Assembly: GCA_027488855.1 (NCBI GenBank)
Contig: JAIYAV010000344.1
Coordinates: forward strand, 1-34,279
DNA: 34,279 bases
Direction of reading: 5' to 3'
Source: Saprospiraceae bacterium
Lineage (GTDB): Bacteria > Bacteroidota > Bacteroidia > Chitinophagales > Saprospiraceae
In this document: one piece after another, positions 7,754-15,342 of the stretch
Numbering within the stretch: the stretch's first letter is position 1
How the letters are laid out: the number at the start of each line of letters is the position of its first letter
The notes under the pieces: model-generated
Databases searched by the model: none
Told to the model about the DNA's origin: nothing
Seen by the model: only the letters and a program-made list of their open reading frames with translations
Program-made: the position numbers and the translations under genes

Positions 7754-10480
7754 ATGAATAAACACATTTTACTGGGTCTCCTGATCTTGTACTGGATCGG
7801 GGGCACTGTCCATCTTTATGCGCAAAACCAGGCTCCTCCCCTGCGAATCAGTGCCCAATTGGCGGATCAAACGCTGCCCGATATTTTCCAATACCTGGAA
7901 AAACAATACCCACTGCACTTTTATTACCGTGCGGATGAATTGCCCAAAGGGAAATTCTCCCTGCAAGTTCAGGATGTGCCGCTGGAAAGTGCGTTGCAAC
8001 AACTCTTGAACGAAAGCAAGCTGGGATTTTTCCGCTACCGCAATTATGGCGTGGTCATTGCCCCCCTGGAATTGGTCAACGAAGGTTTTAATGCCGATTA
8101 TTATCAGGCTTTGGAAACCGGGTTGAATGCCAATGCAGTGAGTACTCCCGTGCCCAACCTCCTCCAAATTGGCGATGTACGGCAATTAAAAGCTTCCGGA
8201 AAAGCCAAAGTGAGCGGCTTGATCCAGCAACAAAAAGACAAAACACCAGTCATTGGTGCAACGATACGAGTCCAAAAACTCGATAAAGGCAGCGTCAGTG
8301 ACGAAAATGGCCGTTTTGAACTGGAGCTCCCGGTGGGCAAACACCAATTGCTGGTGCAATACGTTGGCAATGCCGAATTGACCCAGGACATCCAGGTGTT
8401 CAGCGACGGCAACATCACCCTGAGCATGGAAAGTGCAGCAGTGACCCTCGACGAAGTGGTGGTAGGAGCACGCGCTGTGGATGCGAACGTAGAAAACGTA
8501 CAAATTGGTGCCACCCAACTGGACGTGCGCAGCATCAACAAACTCCCCGCTTTTATGGGAGAGCCGGATGTGATCAAGAGCCTATTGCTGGCCCCGGGGG
8601 TTAGCTCGATTGGGGAAGGCGCCACGGGCTTTAATGTACGTGGCGGGGAAGTGGATCAAAACCTGATTTTGCAAGATGAAGGCATCATTTTTAATTCTTC
8701 GCACGCCCTGGGCTTTTTCAGTTCTTTCAATTCCGATTTGATCAGTCGGGTTACCTTGTACAAAAGCATCATACCCGCCCAATACGGTGGACGACTGGCC
8801 TCGGTGCTGGACGTGGAAATGCGCGACGGTAATTTTGAGCAATTCCGCATCAAAGGAGGGGTTGGCCCGCTGAGTAGCCGCATTGCGGTGGAAGGGCCGG
8901 TGATTCCCAAAAAAGCTTCGTTCATTGCCGGGTTTCGATCTTCTTACTCTGACTGGATTTTACAAACGGTTCGGGATGTGGATGTGCGCAATAGTTCCGC
9001 TTTTTTCTACGACGCCAATTTGCGCTACACCCATAAATTGAGCGACAAAAACACCTTGATCCTGGCGGGTTATGCGGCCAAAGACAAGTTCGCGTACGGC
9101 GATAATTTTGGTTTTGACTATCAAACCACCACGGGACAAGCCACTTTCAAGCAGATTTTTTCTCAAAAGTTCTACTCCAAATTTGCGGCTACGCTGAGTC
9201 AGTACAAAAGCACCCAGTACGATTATTCTGGCCTCGATGCTTCACAACTGGACAACAATATTGAATTCATCAGCATCAAAGAACAACTGAGTTTGCAACC
9301 ACGGGCTGGCCTACAACTGGATGCGGGCTTGTCGACGATTTTGTACCGAAGCTTGCCCGGCGCACGGCGGCCATTGGATGAGGTGTCGCAGGTTTTTGCC
9401 AAAAGTTTGGAAAAAGAGCGGGGCCTGGAATCCGCAGCGTTTGTGAATGCTGAGTGGAGTGTTTCTTCTGCTTTACAAATATCCGGTGGTTTGCGCCTGG
9501 GTTTTTACCAGTTTTTGGGGCCAAAAACGGTGTTTGAATACCAAAACGACGTCCCGAGCCTCTTGAACCTGATCGATACCACCGTGTACGGCAAGGGCAA
9601 AACCATTGCCACATACAGCAGTTTGGAGCCCCGTTTGTCGGCTCGGTACCGCTTCAGTCCTGCAGTGTCGATCAAGTTAGGGTACAGTCGCACTGCCCAA
9701 TTCATCAACCAGATTTTCAACTCCGACTCCCCTACCCCCACCAGCCAGTTTCAATTGAGCACTGCTTACATCGAGCCAACCCGTTCGCACAATGTGGCCC
9801 TCGGCTACTTCCAAAACTTCAAAGACAACCTCTGGGAAAGTTCGATCGAAATCTATGGACGAGCCATCGATGCCCTGTTTGACTACCGCGATTTTGCCAA
9901 TCTGGTGGTCAACGAGCAGCTGGAAACCGAACTGCTCAAGGGCAAAGGGCGGGCTTATGGGATGGAGTTGAGTCTGCGCAAAAATCGGGGTCTGGTGCAT
10001 GGCATGCTCAGTTATACCCTGTCGCGCACCGAACGGCAAATTGCAGGCATCAACCGGGGAAATTGGTACGTTAGCAATTTTGACAAGCCCCACGACCTTT
10101 CACTCGTACTCAACTACCAATACAACCAACGCCATACCGTGACGCTGAACTTCACCTATGGCACCGGGCGGCCTACCACCGCGCCGCAAGGGGGCTACCG
10201 CACTCAATTGGGGATTCCCGTGCCCATCTACTCTGAGCGCAATGCCCTGCGCATACCCGATTATCACCGCATGGATTTGGCCTATACCATTGGCAAAGAC
10301 CACCGCAAAAACAACAAATTCAAGACCAGCTGGACCATCTCGCTGTACAATGTGTACGCCCGCAAAAACGCCTTTTCGGTGTATTTCACCCAAACGCCGT
10401 TTACTTCGGCACAAGCCAACCGATTGGCGATTTTGGGCAGTGTATTCCCTTCGGTCACCTTCAATTTTGAAACCTTATGA
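7754..10480 (+). CDS. TonB-dependent receptor with N-terminal STN domain
   Basis: This outer-membrane receptor has 908 residues. The signal peptide is followed by an STN (secretin/TonB short N-terminal) domain at about residues 30-110 (LRISAQLADQTLPDIFQYL, then VPLESALQQLL). A carboxypeptidase-regulatory-like domain follows at about 155-235 (VIGATIRVQ, then SVSDENGRFEL), then the plug (VIKSLLLAPGV, GFNVRGGEVDQNLILQDE, AQYGGRLASVLDVEMRDGN) and the barrel. STN domains often contact an anti-sigma factor, but no FecI/FecR pair is adjacent. The gene overlaps the downstream DUF4249 gene by ATGA, indicating an operon; receptor plus DUF4249 is a recurrent Bacteroidota pairing. Promoter candidate: TATCTTTA near 7714, a one-mismatch match to TAnnTTTG. 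The substrate is unknown. Confidence 0.9.
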   Translation: MNKHILLGLLILYWIGGTVHLYAQNQAPPLRISAQLADQTLPDIFQYLEKQYPLHFYYRADELPKGKFSLQVQDVPLESALQQLLNESKLGFFRYRNYGVVIAPLELVNEGFNADYYQALETGLNANAVSTPVPNLLQIGDVRQLKASGKAKVSGLIQQQKDKTPVIGATIRVQKLDKGSVSDENGRFELELPVGKHQLLVQYVGNAELTQDIQVFSDGNITLSMESAAVTLDEVVVGARAVDANVENVQIGATQLDVRSINKLPAFMGEPDVIKSLLLAPGVSSIGEGATGFNVRGGEVDQNLILQDEGIIFNSSHALGFFSSFNSDLISRVTLYKSIIPAQYGGRLASVLDVEMRDGNFEQFRIKGGVGPLSSRIAVEGPVIPKKASFIAGFRSSYSDWILQTVRDVDVRNSSAFFYDANLRYTHKLSDKNTLILAGYAAKDKFAYGDNFGFDYQTTTGQATFKQIFSQKFYSKFAATLSQYKSTQYDYSGLDASQLDNNIEFISIKEQLSLQPRAGLQLDAGLSTILYRSLPGARRPLDEVSQVFAKSLEKERGLESAAFVNAEWSVSSALQISGGLRLGFYQFLGPKTVFEYQNDVPSLLNLIDTTVYGKGKTIATYSSLEPRLSARYRFSPAVSIKLGYSRTAQFINQIFNSDSPTPTSQFQLSTAYIEPTRSHNVALGYFQNFKDNLWESSIEIYGRAIDALFDYRDFANLVVNEQLETELLKGKGRAYGMELSLRKNRGLVHGMLSYTLSRTERQIAGINRGNWYVSNFDKPHDLSLVLNYQYNQRHTVTLNFTYGTGRPTTAPQGGYRTQLGIPVPIYSERNALRIPDYHRMDLAYTIGKDHRKNNKFKTSWTISLYNVYARKNAFSVYFTQTPFTSAQANRLAILGSVFPSVTFNFETL

Positions 10481-11541
10481 AAAAATTCCGCTATATCCCG
10501 ATCCTTTGCTGCCTGAGCCTGTTGTTGAGCGGCTGTTTGGACGAAATTGAGCTAAAAAACCAGCGCTTCGACACCAAAGCGGTGATCATTCAGGGGCGTT
10601 TGATCCTGGGCGCTCCTTCATTGGTAGAAGTAAGTGTACAAAGAGTTGGTGAATTTGATGGCTCCGAAACTGCAGTACACATCGGCTCAGCCAAGGTTAC
10701 CTTAGAGCGCGGCGATGGAACGAGTATTGAGTTGCCGGAAGTCAACTTTGGCAAAATTTACCGCGCCAGCATACCAAGCAATCAAGGTACTTTTAAAGTC
10801 CAAACAGGGCAAAACTACCGCATCAAGGTGAGTTTATTGGATGGTCGCCAATACGAATCGGATTTTGAGCCCCTAGTGGCGGTGCCCGAACTGGAGAAGA
10901 CCAATTACTTCATTGAGGATTTGACTTTTCAGGATAAAAAGGGATTTCTCAATACAGCGCCCTTTTTGCGTTTTTGGGTCAACAGCAAGCTCAGAGCCAA
11001 CAACAATTCCGACAAAACCAGGTTGCGCTGGGAAGTCAATGCGGTGTATCGCCTGACCGACAACACCCGCAAAGTGTGCTACAACTATGAGCCGCAACGG
11101 GTTGAAAAGGTACTGATTTACGATGCTCCCGCTTTTCAGGTGGATCGGCTGGATACCTTCAAGTTGGTAGATGTGCGCCTGGATCACCGCTTTGCTGAGG
11201 GCATTTACATGACGGTGTTGCAGGAATCCTTGAGCCCGACGGCTTTTACGTATTGGGATCAGGTCAAAGCCTTGGCTGAACGCAGTGGTAGTATGTTTGA
11301 AGAACCAGCGGGAAAAATAGTGAGCAACCTGCGCAGCAAAAACCCCAAGGAGGAAGTGTACGGCTATTTTTATGCCACGGCTCAGGATACCCTGCGCATC
11401 TACATCCGCCCAGAGCAGGTGGGAATGCCGACCAACTATTGCCCACAACCGCCCACTCCCCGGCTTGGCCCAAGCATTTGCGACAATTGTTTGCTGAGTA
11501 CGGGTAGTACTTTGACTAAACCTAATTTCTGGATTGAGTGA
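10477..11541 (+). CDS. DUF4249 outer-membrane-associated lipoprotein
   Basis: The 354-residue protein has a lipoprotein signal peptide ending LLLSGC (Cys near residue 20). Next comes the DUF4249 pattern: VIQGRLILGAPSLVEVSVQR, then VHIGSAKVTLERGDG, then YRIKVSLLDGRQYES. A Cys-rich tail (CPQPPTPRLGPSICDNC) is typical of the family. DUF4249 genes generally follow STN/TonB receptor genes and are thought to act as the receptor's surface-exposed partner; the ligand is unknown. The start codon overlaps the receptor stop (ATGA), so the pair is translationally coupled. A strong hairpin-T terminator lies 11 bases after the stop. Confidence 0.85.
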   Translation: MKKFRYIPILCCLSLLLSGCLDEIELKNQRFDTKAVIIQGRLILGAPSLVEVSVQRVGEFDGSETAVHIGSAKVTLERGDGTSIELPEVNFGKIYRASIPSNQGTFKVQTGQNYRIKVSLLDGRQYESDFEPLVAVPELEKTNYFIEDLTFQDKKGFLNTAPFLRFWVNSKLRANNNSDKTRLRWEVNAVYRLTDNTRKVCYNYEPQRVEKVLIYDAPAFQVDRLDTFKLVDVRLDHRFAEGIYMTVLQESLSPTAFTYWDQVKALAERSGSMFEEPAGKIVSNLRSKNPKEEVYGYFYATAQDTLRIYIRPEQVGMPTNYCPQPPTPRLGPSICDNCLLSTGSTLTKPNFWIE

Positions 11542-11552
11542 CTTTTTTAGGG

Positions 11553-11576
11553 AGCAGCTACGCTGCTTGTTTTTTT
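11553..11576 (+). terminator. Intrinsic terminator of the receptor-DUF4249 operon
   Basis: AGCAGC (11553-11558), loop TAC, GCTGCT (11562-11567), then TG and a run of seven T bases. The hairpin is 11 bases after the DUF4249 stop codon, so the downstream MG2-type gene probably has its own promoter. Confidence 0.8.
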
Positions 11577-11850
11577 ATAACCGCGACGACGCGGCGTTTT
11601 GCGCTTTGCGCTTTTGAGGCTTCGCCTCTTTTTGCTGAAAGCGACAGGATGGCAAAACGGATGAAACGGATGGAACGGATAAAAACGGATTTTTATTCCG
11701 CCTACGGCGGATAAGGACGAGCCGAAGGCGAGTCAAAGTCCGTTCCTATCCGTTTAGTCCGTTTCATCCGTTTTTCCATCCTGTCGCTCTACGCCGAAGG
11801 CGTTAAAGCGCGAAGCGCAAAACGTCGCGCCGTCGCGTCGTCGTGGTTAC
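11577..11850. repeat. 274-bp composite palindrome (nested inverted repeat, non-coding)
   Basis: The left arm (about 11577-11691) and right arm (about 11735-11850) are imperfect reverse complements over ~110 bases. The outer parts are GC-rich (ATAACCGCGACGACGC against GCGTCGTCGTGGTTAC, then TTTTGCGCTTTGCGC against GCGCGAAGCGCAAAA). The inner parts share GCGACAGGATGG and several copies of AAACGGAT. Each arm carries its own small hairpin at the matching place (GAGGCTTCGCCTC on the left; ACGCCGAAGGCGT on the right). The central ~45 bases hold two more hairpins (CCGCCTACGGCGG, and CGAGCCGAAGGCGAG). No plausible gene lies inside. It fills the gap between the DUF4249 terminator and the MG2 gene. It could be a MITE-like or REP-like element or a large structured RNA; no transposase was seen nearby. 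Confidence 0.8.
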
Positions 11851-11855
11851 AAAAC

Positions 11856-11872
11856 ATTTGGCGCAGCCAAAT
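11856..11872 (+). other. Hairpin in the leader of the MG2-type gene
   Basis: ATTTGGC (11856-11862), loop GCA, GCCAAAT (11866-11872), 52 bases before the ATG at 11925. There is no T tract after it, so it is not an obvious terminator. A second short inverted repeat, TTGACC at 11892-11897 with GGTCAA at 11905-11910, follows. Either could be a regulatory site; function unknown. Confidence 0.35.
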
Positions 11873-11924
11873 CAGAAAGTATTCTTCTCAATTGACCCAT
11901 CTTTGGTCAACAATAAGCATTGGC

Positions 11925-13577
11925 ATGAAAACTCGATTTTTGATTCAAATAATGGTATTCTCCCTCGCTTTTGCAGCTCCATCGCTAGCCCAAAGCGACC
12001 TACAAAACCGCTGCCTAGTGCACCTGGACAAATCTTTTTACGTGAGTGGCGAACTCATCTGGTTCAAAGTATACCTGCCTGCCTCTCTGCGTGAGCAAAA
12101 CTTCAACATCAAAGTGGGAGTACTGAACCCAGCCGGGAGGCCAATTGAATCCTTTTTCATCAGCAGTCAAGGCGAAAATCAGTCCAGCGGGTACTACAAA
12201 ATTCCCTTTGACTGTAGTGCTGGGGTGTATCAGTTCCAGTTTTCAGCTTTGGAAACAAGCTCTAAACGCCCGGTCTTGCTATCCGAAGTCCTGGTGCCGA
12301 TTTACAACGACTTGGATAAAGTGGATGCGCAGGCAGTGAATCGCGTCAATTCAGGCCGCGATGCAGCAACAACTTTGCAGGATTTAAAAGTGGAAATTCT
12401 TTTGTCTAAAACCAAGTACCTGCCCCGCGAACAAGTGCAGGGCAAAATCCAGGTCAAAAACGGCCAAGGCAATCCAGTTGCCGCGCAAGTATCGATTGTA
12501 GTGAGCGATTGGGAATTGAGCGGCACGGAGGTATGGCCGCAAACCAACTGGAGCCTGGGACCGGTCATTACCCCGGCCACCCTGAGCAAACAGGTGTACA
12601 CCCAGGTCAAACTCCAAAGCAATAGCGCTACCCAAAGCCAAAACCTGGTGGGCATTTTTTTTCCGCAAAACTGGCAACTCCTCTACACCTCCTCCCAACG
12701 GCCCGAATACTGGGTGGAAGTACCCAATTTCACTGGCCGCAAACAGGTGCAGTTTTTGGGCCATCCCAATCCCGAGGTGCAGGTGCAAGTGTTGGAGTCC
12801 TTCCCGAGCAAAGCCAGTCCGCCCCTCGCCTACACCCCCGGCATCCGGCAATACCTGGAATGGAGCCGCATGCGCAAAAAGATTTACCAATTGTACAATG
12901 CCTTGGAAATGGCCCTACCCGCCACGGTTCCTTTGACCGATAGCATTCCGCTCAAGGCGGACCGCAGCTTGCGTCCAGCCGAATTTGAAGCGTTTGAAGA
13001 CCTGGCCACCTTTTTCCGCGAAATCTCGGCCCCGCTGAGTTTTAAGCAGGAGCGCAAAACGGGCCAGTACAGCGCCAGAATGTACAATCCGAGCACCTTT
13101 ACCGATTACCCCAGCGCACCCGTTTTTGTGATCGATGGCAAAATGACCCGCGATGCCGACTTTGTAGCCCGCCTCAAGTGCAGCCAAATCGAAAGCATCG
13201 ACTTGTATTACCAACCGACCCAACTGCTAGGCTACTTTAAAGCCATTGGGCGCAGTGGGGTGGTGCAAATCCGCAGCAAGGCAGAAATCGCCATCCCGGC
13301 GGCTGAAGCGGAGGATATTTTCCAATTGAATGGCTTGCAGGCAGCTGCGGGATTCCCGGCCCTAAAGACAGAACAACTCCAGGCCGCACCCGCCCAGGCT
13401 TTTTTCCGCCCACAACTGTATTGGCAGGCCAATTTGCGCACCGATGCACAGGGGCAACTCGATTTTTCCTTTTTGCAGGGGGATGATTGGAGTCGGTTTC
13501 GGATTCAGGTGATCGTACAGGGGAGTGATGGGCGTTTGGGGGAAGGGGAGGTGATTTATACAGTAGACGAGAAATGA
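11925..13577 (+). CDS. MG2/alpha-2-macroglobulin-like secreted protein with plug-like segment
   Basis: The ATG at 11925 gives MKTRFLIQIMVFSLAFAAPSLAQ, a good signal peptide; an in-frame ATG 33 bases upstream would bury it. The mature ~527 residues begin with a macroglobulin-type domain (CLVHLDKSFYVSGELIWFKV, then GYYKIPFD), followed by a second beta-sandwich (SKTKYLPREQVQGKIQVKN). Near residues 390-450 is a TonB-plug-like stretch (PVFVIDGKM, IESIDLYY, GRSGVVQIRSK). The end (YWQANLRTDAQGQLDFSF) resembles the terminal domain of Bacteroidota MG2 proteins. Such genes often accompany TonB receptor and DUF4249 genes, as here. The protein lacks the thioester motif and full length of true alpha-2-macroglobulins. 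It probably acts in the periplasm or outer membrane; role unknown. Confidence 0.72.
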   Translation: MKTRFLIQIMVFSLAFAAPSLAQSDLQNRCLVHLDKSFYVSGELIWFKVYLPASLREQNFNIKVGVLNPAGRPIESFFISSQGENQSSGYYKIPFDCSAGVYQFQFSALETSSKRPVLLSEVLVPIYNDLDKVDAQAVNRVNSGRDAATTLQDLKVEILLSKTKYLPREQVQGKIQVKNGQGNPVAAQVSIVVSDWELSGTEVWPQTNWSLGPVITPATLSKQVYTQVKLQSNSATQSQNLVGIFFPQNWQLLYTSSQRPEYWVEVPNFTGRKQVQFLGHPNPEVQVQVLESFPSKASPPLAYTPGIRQYLEWSRMRKKIYQLYNALEMALPATVPLTDSIPLKADRSLRPAEFEAFEDLATFFREISAPLSFKQERKTGQYSARMYNPSTFTDYPSAPVFVIDGKMTRDADFVARLKCSQIESIDLYYQPTQLLGYFKAIGRSGVVQIRSKAEIAIPAAEAEDIFQLNGLQAAAGFPALKTEQLQAAPAQAFFRPQLYWQANLRTDAQGQLDFSFLQGDDWSRFRIQVIVQGSDGRLGEGEVIYTVDEK

Positions 13578-13602
13578 TGCTTTGGAGAAGCTTTACTTAG
13601 AT

Positions 13603-13863
13603 TTAAGAAGCTTTATTTTCCTGCTGCGCAATCCATGTCAAAAGGTATTCTCTATTTTTGAAGGCTTTGAGCTTAGCTTCAAGTGCCAATGCATCGGATC
13701 TGGTTTCAAAAGCACGGGAGAACATCAAAATCCAAGGCCCTTTATTTTTGGTCCATTTATTGCGATTGGTATTGTGTCGAAGGAGTCGGTCGGGTAGATT
13801 GTTGGTTTGTCCGATGTATAAAACGCCCGAAGAGGTAGATTGGATAATGTAGGTGTGAAACAT
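13603..13863 (-). CDS. GIY-YIG domain nuclease-like protein (UPF0213 type)
   Basis: The ATG at 13863 gives an 86-residue protein beginning MFHTYIIQSTSSGVLYIGQTNNLPDRL. This is the GIY-YIG core with the motif as TYI...LYIG and the conserved Arg in DRLLRH. A Glu (ALEAKLKAFKNREYL) supplies the usual C-terminal acidic position. Single-domain proteins of this size are common in Bacteroidota and are often found in several copies; the substrate is not known. The open frame extends upstream through the tRNA-Pro remnant, which makes that extension non-credible. It is convergent with the MG2-type gene (25-base gap) and is the last chromosomal gene before the element. Confidence 0.85.
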   Translation of the reverse strand: MFHTYIIQSTSSGVLYIGQTNNLPDRLLRHNTNRNKWTKNKGPWILMFSRAFETRSDALALEAKLKAFKNREYLLTWIAQQENKAS

Positions 13864-13885
13864 AGGAACGAGGTTGATTAAAACT

Positions 13886-13917
13886 AAAAAAGCCACCCCA
13901 AAGGATGGCTTTTTTTT
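13886..13917. terminator. Intrinsic terminator following tRNA-Pro
   Basis: AAAAAAGCCA (13886-13895) pairs with TGGCTTTTTT (13906-13915), with two more G-C pairs after a mismatch and a small loop. On the minus strand it directly follows the tRNA 3' end at 13919, and it ends in a T run. It is the natural terminator of the former tRNA-Pro gene and stayed with the left flank when the element inserted. Confidence 0.75.
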
Positions 13918-13918
13918 G

Positions 13919-13962
13919 TCGGGGCACCAGGATTTGAACCTGGGACCCCCTGCTCCCAAAGC
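13919..13962 (-). other. Left attachment site: 3' fragment of tRNA-Pro(TGG)
   Basis: Read on the minus strand, this 44-base piece holds the last two bases of the 5' anticodon stem, the loop TTTGGGA (anticodon TGG, proline), the 3' stem GCAG, the variable loop, a T arm (CCAGG-TTCAAAT-CCTGG), the 3' acceptor strand TGCCCCG and discriminator A; CCA is not encoded. The expected 5' stem (CCTGC) is replaced by AAAAGC, and no D arm follows. The tRNA is therefore cut at 13962/13963. This is what remains at one end when an element integrates into the 3' half of a tRNA gene; a restored full tRNA should lie at the other end, outside the window. Confidence 0.88.
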
Positions 13963-14040
13963 TTTTCCTTATTGGTTTTATCTGGTTTCATTTGTTCTAA
14001 TTGCCTTGATTTACAAGGGTTACAAGATTTTAAAAGTACA

Positions 14041-14097
14041 TACTGAATCAAAAAAGCCCTATATTTGTTTGCAAATGGCTTGCAAATTTATTCAGTA
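14041..14097 (+). promoter_or_regulatory. Integrase promoter with operator-like repeats
   Basis: TATATTTG (14060-14067) fits the TAnnTTTG box, though no clear TTG lies 19-21 bases upstream. Immediately after it are two TTGCAAA copies 11 bases apart (14069-14075 and 14080-14086), the first within the palindrome TTTGCAAA. The whole is framed by an inverted repeat, TACTGAAT (14041-14048) with ATTCAGTA (14090-14097), whose last A is the A of the integrase start codon. Tandem helical-phase copies over a promoter suggest repressor, integrase or excisionase binding; this is inference. Confidence 0.45.
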
Positions 14098-15311
14098 TGG
14101 TTTCAGTGAAAATAATTTTGGACAACCGCTCGAAGAAAAGAGATGGCTCTTTTCCTCTAACCCTTAGAGTGATTCACAATCGAAAGTTTTTCCAGCTTCC
14201 TTTGGGTTACAGCATTCAGGAAAAAGATTGGGACGAGGTCGGTCAAAAGGTTAAGCCCTCTTGTAAGTTGATTGAGAACATCAACAGGGTAAATTCCATT
14301 TTGACAAAAGAAAAACAACACGCCCTTGAAGTAGTAACCAAACTTCAAGATGAAGGGCAATTGGAAACACTTTCTTTAAAGGAACTTAAAACCTACATCT
14401 CCAAAAAGCAAACTGATTTAATGGTTTTGGATTATTGCGAAGAGGTAATTGAACAACTTCAGGAAGCTAACAAAATTGGAAACTCAGAAGTTTACAAGAC
14501 CATGCGGAATAGCATTCGCACTTTTACCAAGGAAAAAGACTTTCCAATAAAGCAGTTAAATTATGCTTGGCTGAAAAAGTATGAGAGTTGGTATCTGGGG
14601 AAAGGTAACACCCTAAATGGCCTGAGTGTAAATTTGAGAACATTGAGAGCTTTGTTTAATCGGGCGATAAAAGAAAAAAAGATTTCAAAAGAGTACTATC
14701 CATTTGATGAATACTCCATCAAAAAAGAGCAAACCAGAAAAAGGGCTATCCCCGCATCTGACCTTGAACTTATCAAATGTTTTGAACCCAAAACCAAGCA
14801 GCAACAAAAAGCAAAGGAATACTTTGTATTGAGCTACTACCTAATGGGTGCTTCATTTATTGATTTGGCTTACCTCAAGGTTGAAAATATTATCAATGGC
14901 CGGATTGAATACAAAAGGAAAAAGACGGGCAGGTTACATAGTATTATGGTGACCTCTTCACTCTTAAAAATTTTGAATCCTTACCTGGAGGGAAAGCAGA
15001 AAGATGATTTCATTTTGAACATCATCAAATCTGATGAACCTAAGACTCAGTATAAGCAGGTAAAAAAAGCCCTGAAGCAATACAACAAATACCTTGAAGA
15101 GATTGCCAAAGAATGTGGCATTAGCTTCAACATCACCAGTTATGTTTCCAGACACTCTTATGCAACGATTGCCAAATATAAAGGTGTGCCTACTGCGGTA
15201 ATCAGCGAAGCTTTGGGGCATTCATCAGAAGAGGTAACACAAGTTTACCTAAGCTCCTTTGATAAGACGGTGATGGACAAGTATCACAGCATGATAATTG
15301 ACGAAGAATAA
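14097..15311 (+). CDS. int: Tyrosine recombinase (integrase), IntDOT-like Bacteroidota type
   Basis: The 404-residue integrase has an arm-binding domain at the N-terminus (about 1-90: LTLRVIHNRKFFQLPLGY), a SAM-like core-binding domain (about 105-200) and a catalytic domain (about 215-400). Visible catalytic residues: Lys in YKRKKTG (275/276), Arg352 in SRHSYAT, His375 in ALGHSS and the nucleophile Tyr384 in TQVYLSSF. The usual first Arg is Ser253 (GASFIDLAYL) and the usual His three before Arg352 is Tyr349. Loss of Arg I to Ser is known in the CTnDOT integrase, so the enzyme is probably active. Its position beside the tRNA-Pro remnant shows it is the element's own integrase. It reads away from the junction. 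Confidence 0.93.
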   Translation: MVSVKIILDNRSKKRDGSFPLTLRVIHNRKFFQLPLGYSIQEKDWDEVGQKVKPSCKLIENINRVNSILTKEKQHALEVVTKLQDEGQLETLSLKELKTYISKKQTDLMVLDYCEEVIEQLQEANKIGNSEVYKTMRNSIRTFTKEKDFPIKQLNYAWLKKYESWYLGKGNTLNGLSVNLRTLRALFNRAIKEKKISKEYYPFDEYSIKKEQTRKRAIPASDLELIKCFEPKTKQQQKAKEYFVLSYYLMGASFIDLAYLKVENIINGRIEYKRKKTGRLHSIMVTSSLLKILNPYLEGKQKDDFILNIIKSDEPKTQYKQVKKALKQYNKYLEEIAKECGISFNITSYVSRHSYATIAKYKGVPTAVISEALGHSSEEVTQVYLSSFDKTVMDKYHSMIIDEE

Positions 15312-15342
15312 ACTCTTTTCAAAAGCCATAAAACATCAAGCA

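Noticed and set aside
9276-10414. Several minus-strand open frames inside the second TonB receptor gene
   Set aside because: They are shadows of the receptor frame in GC-richer DNA and have no homologous look or ordered start context.
13864-13959. N-terminal extension of the GIY-YIG protein
   Set aside because: It would be translated from the tRNA-Pro remnant and its terminator; the GIY-YIG fold starts at the ATG at 13863.
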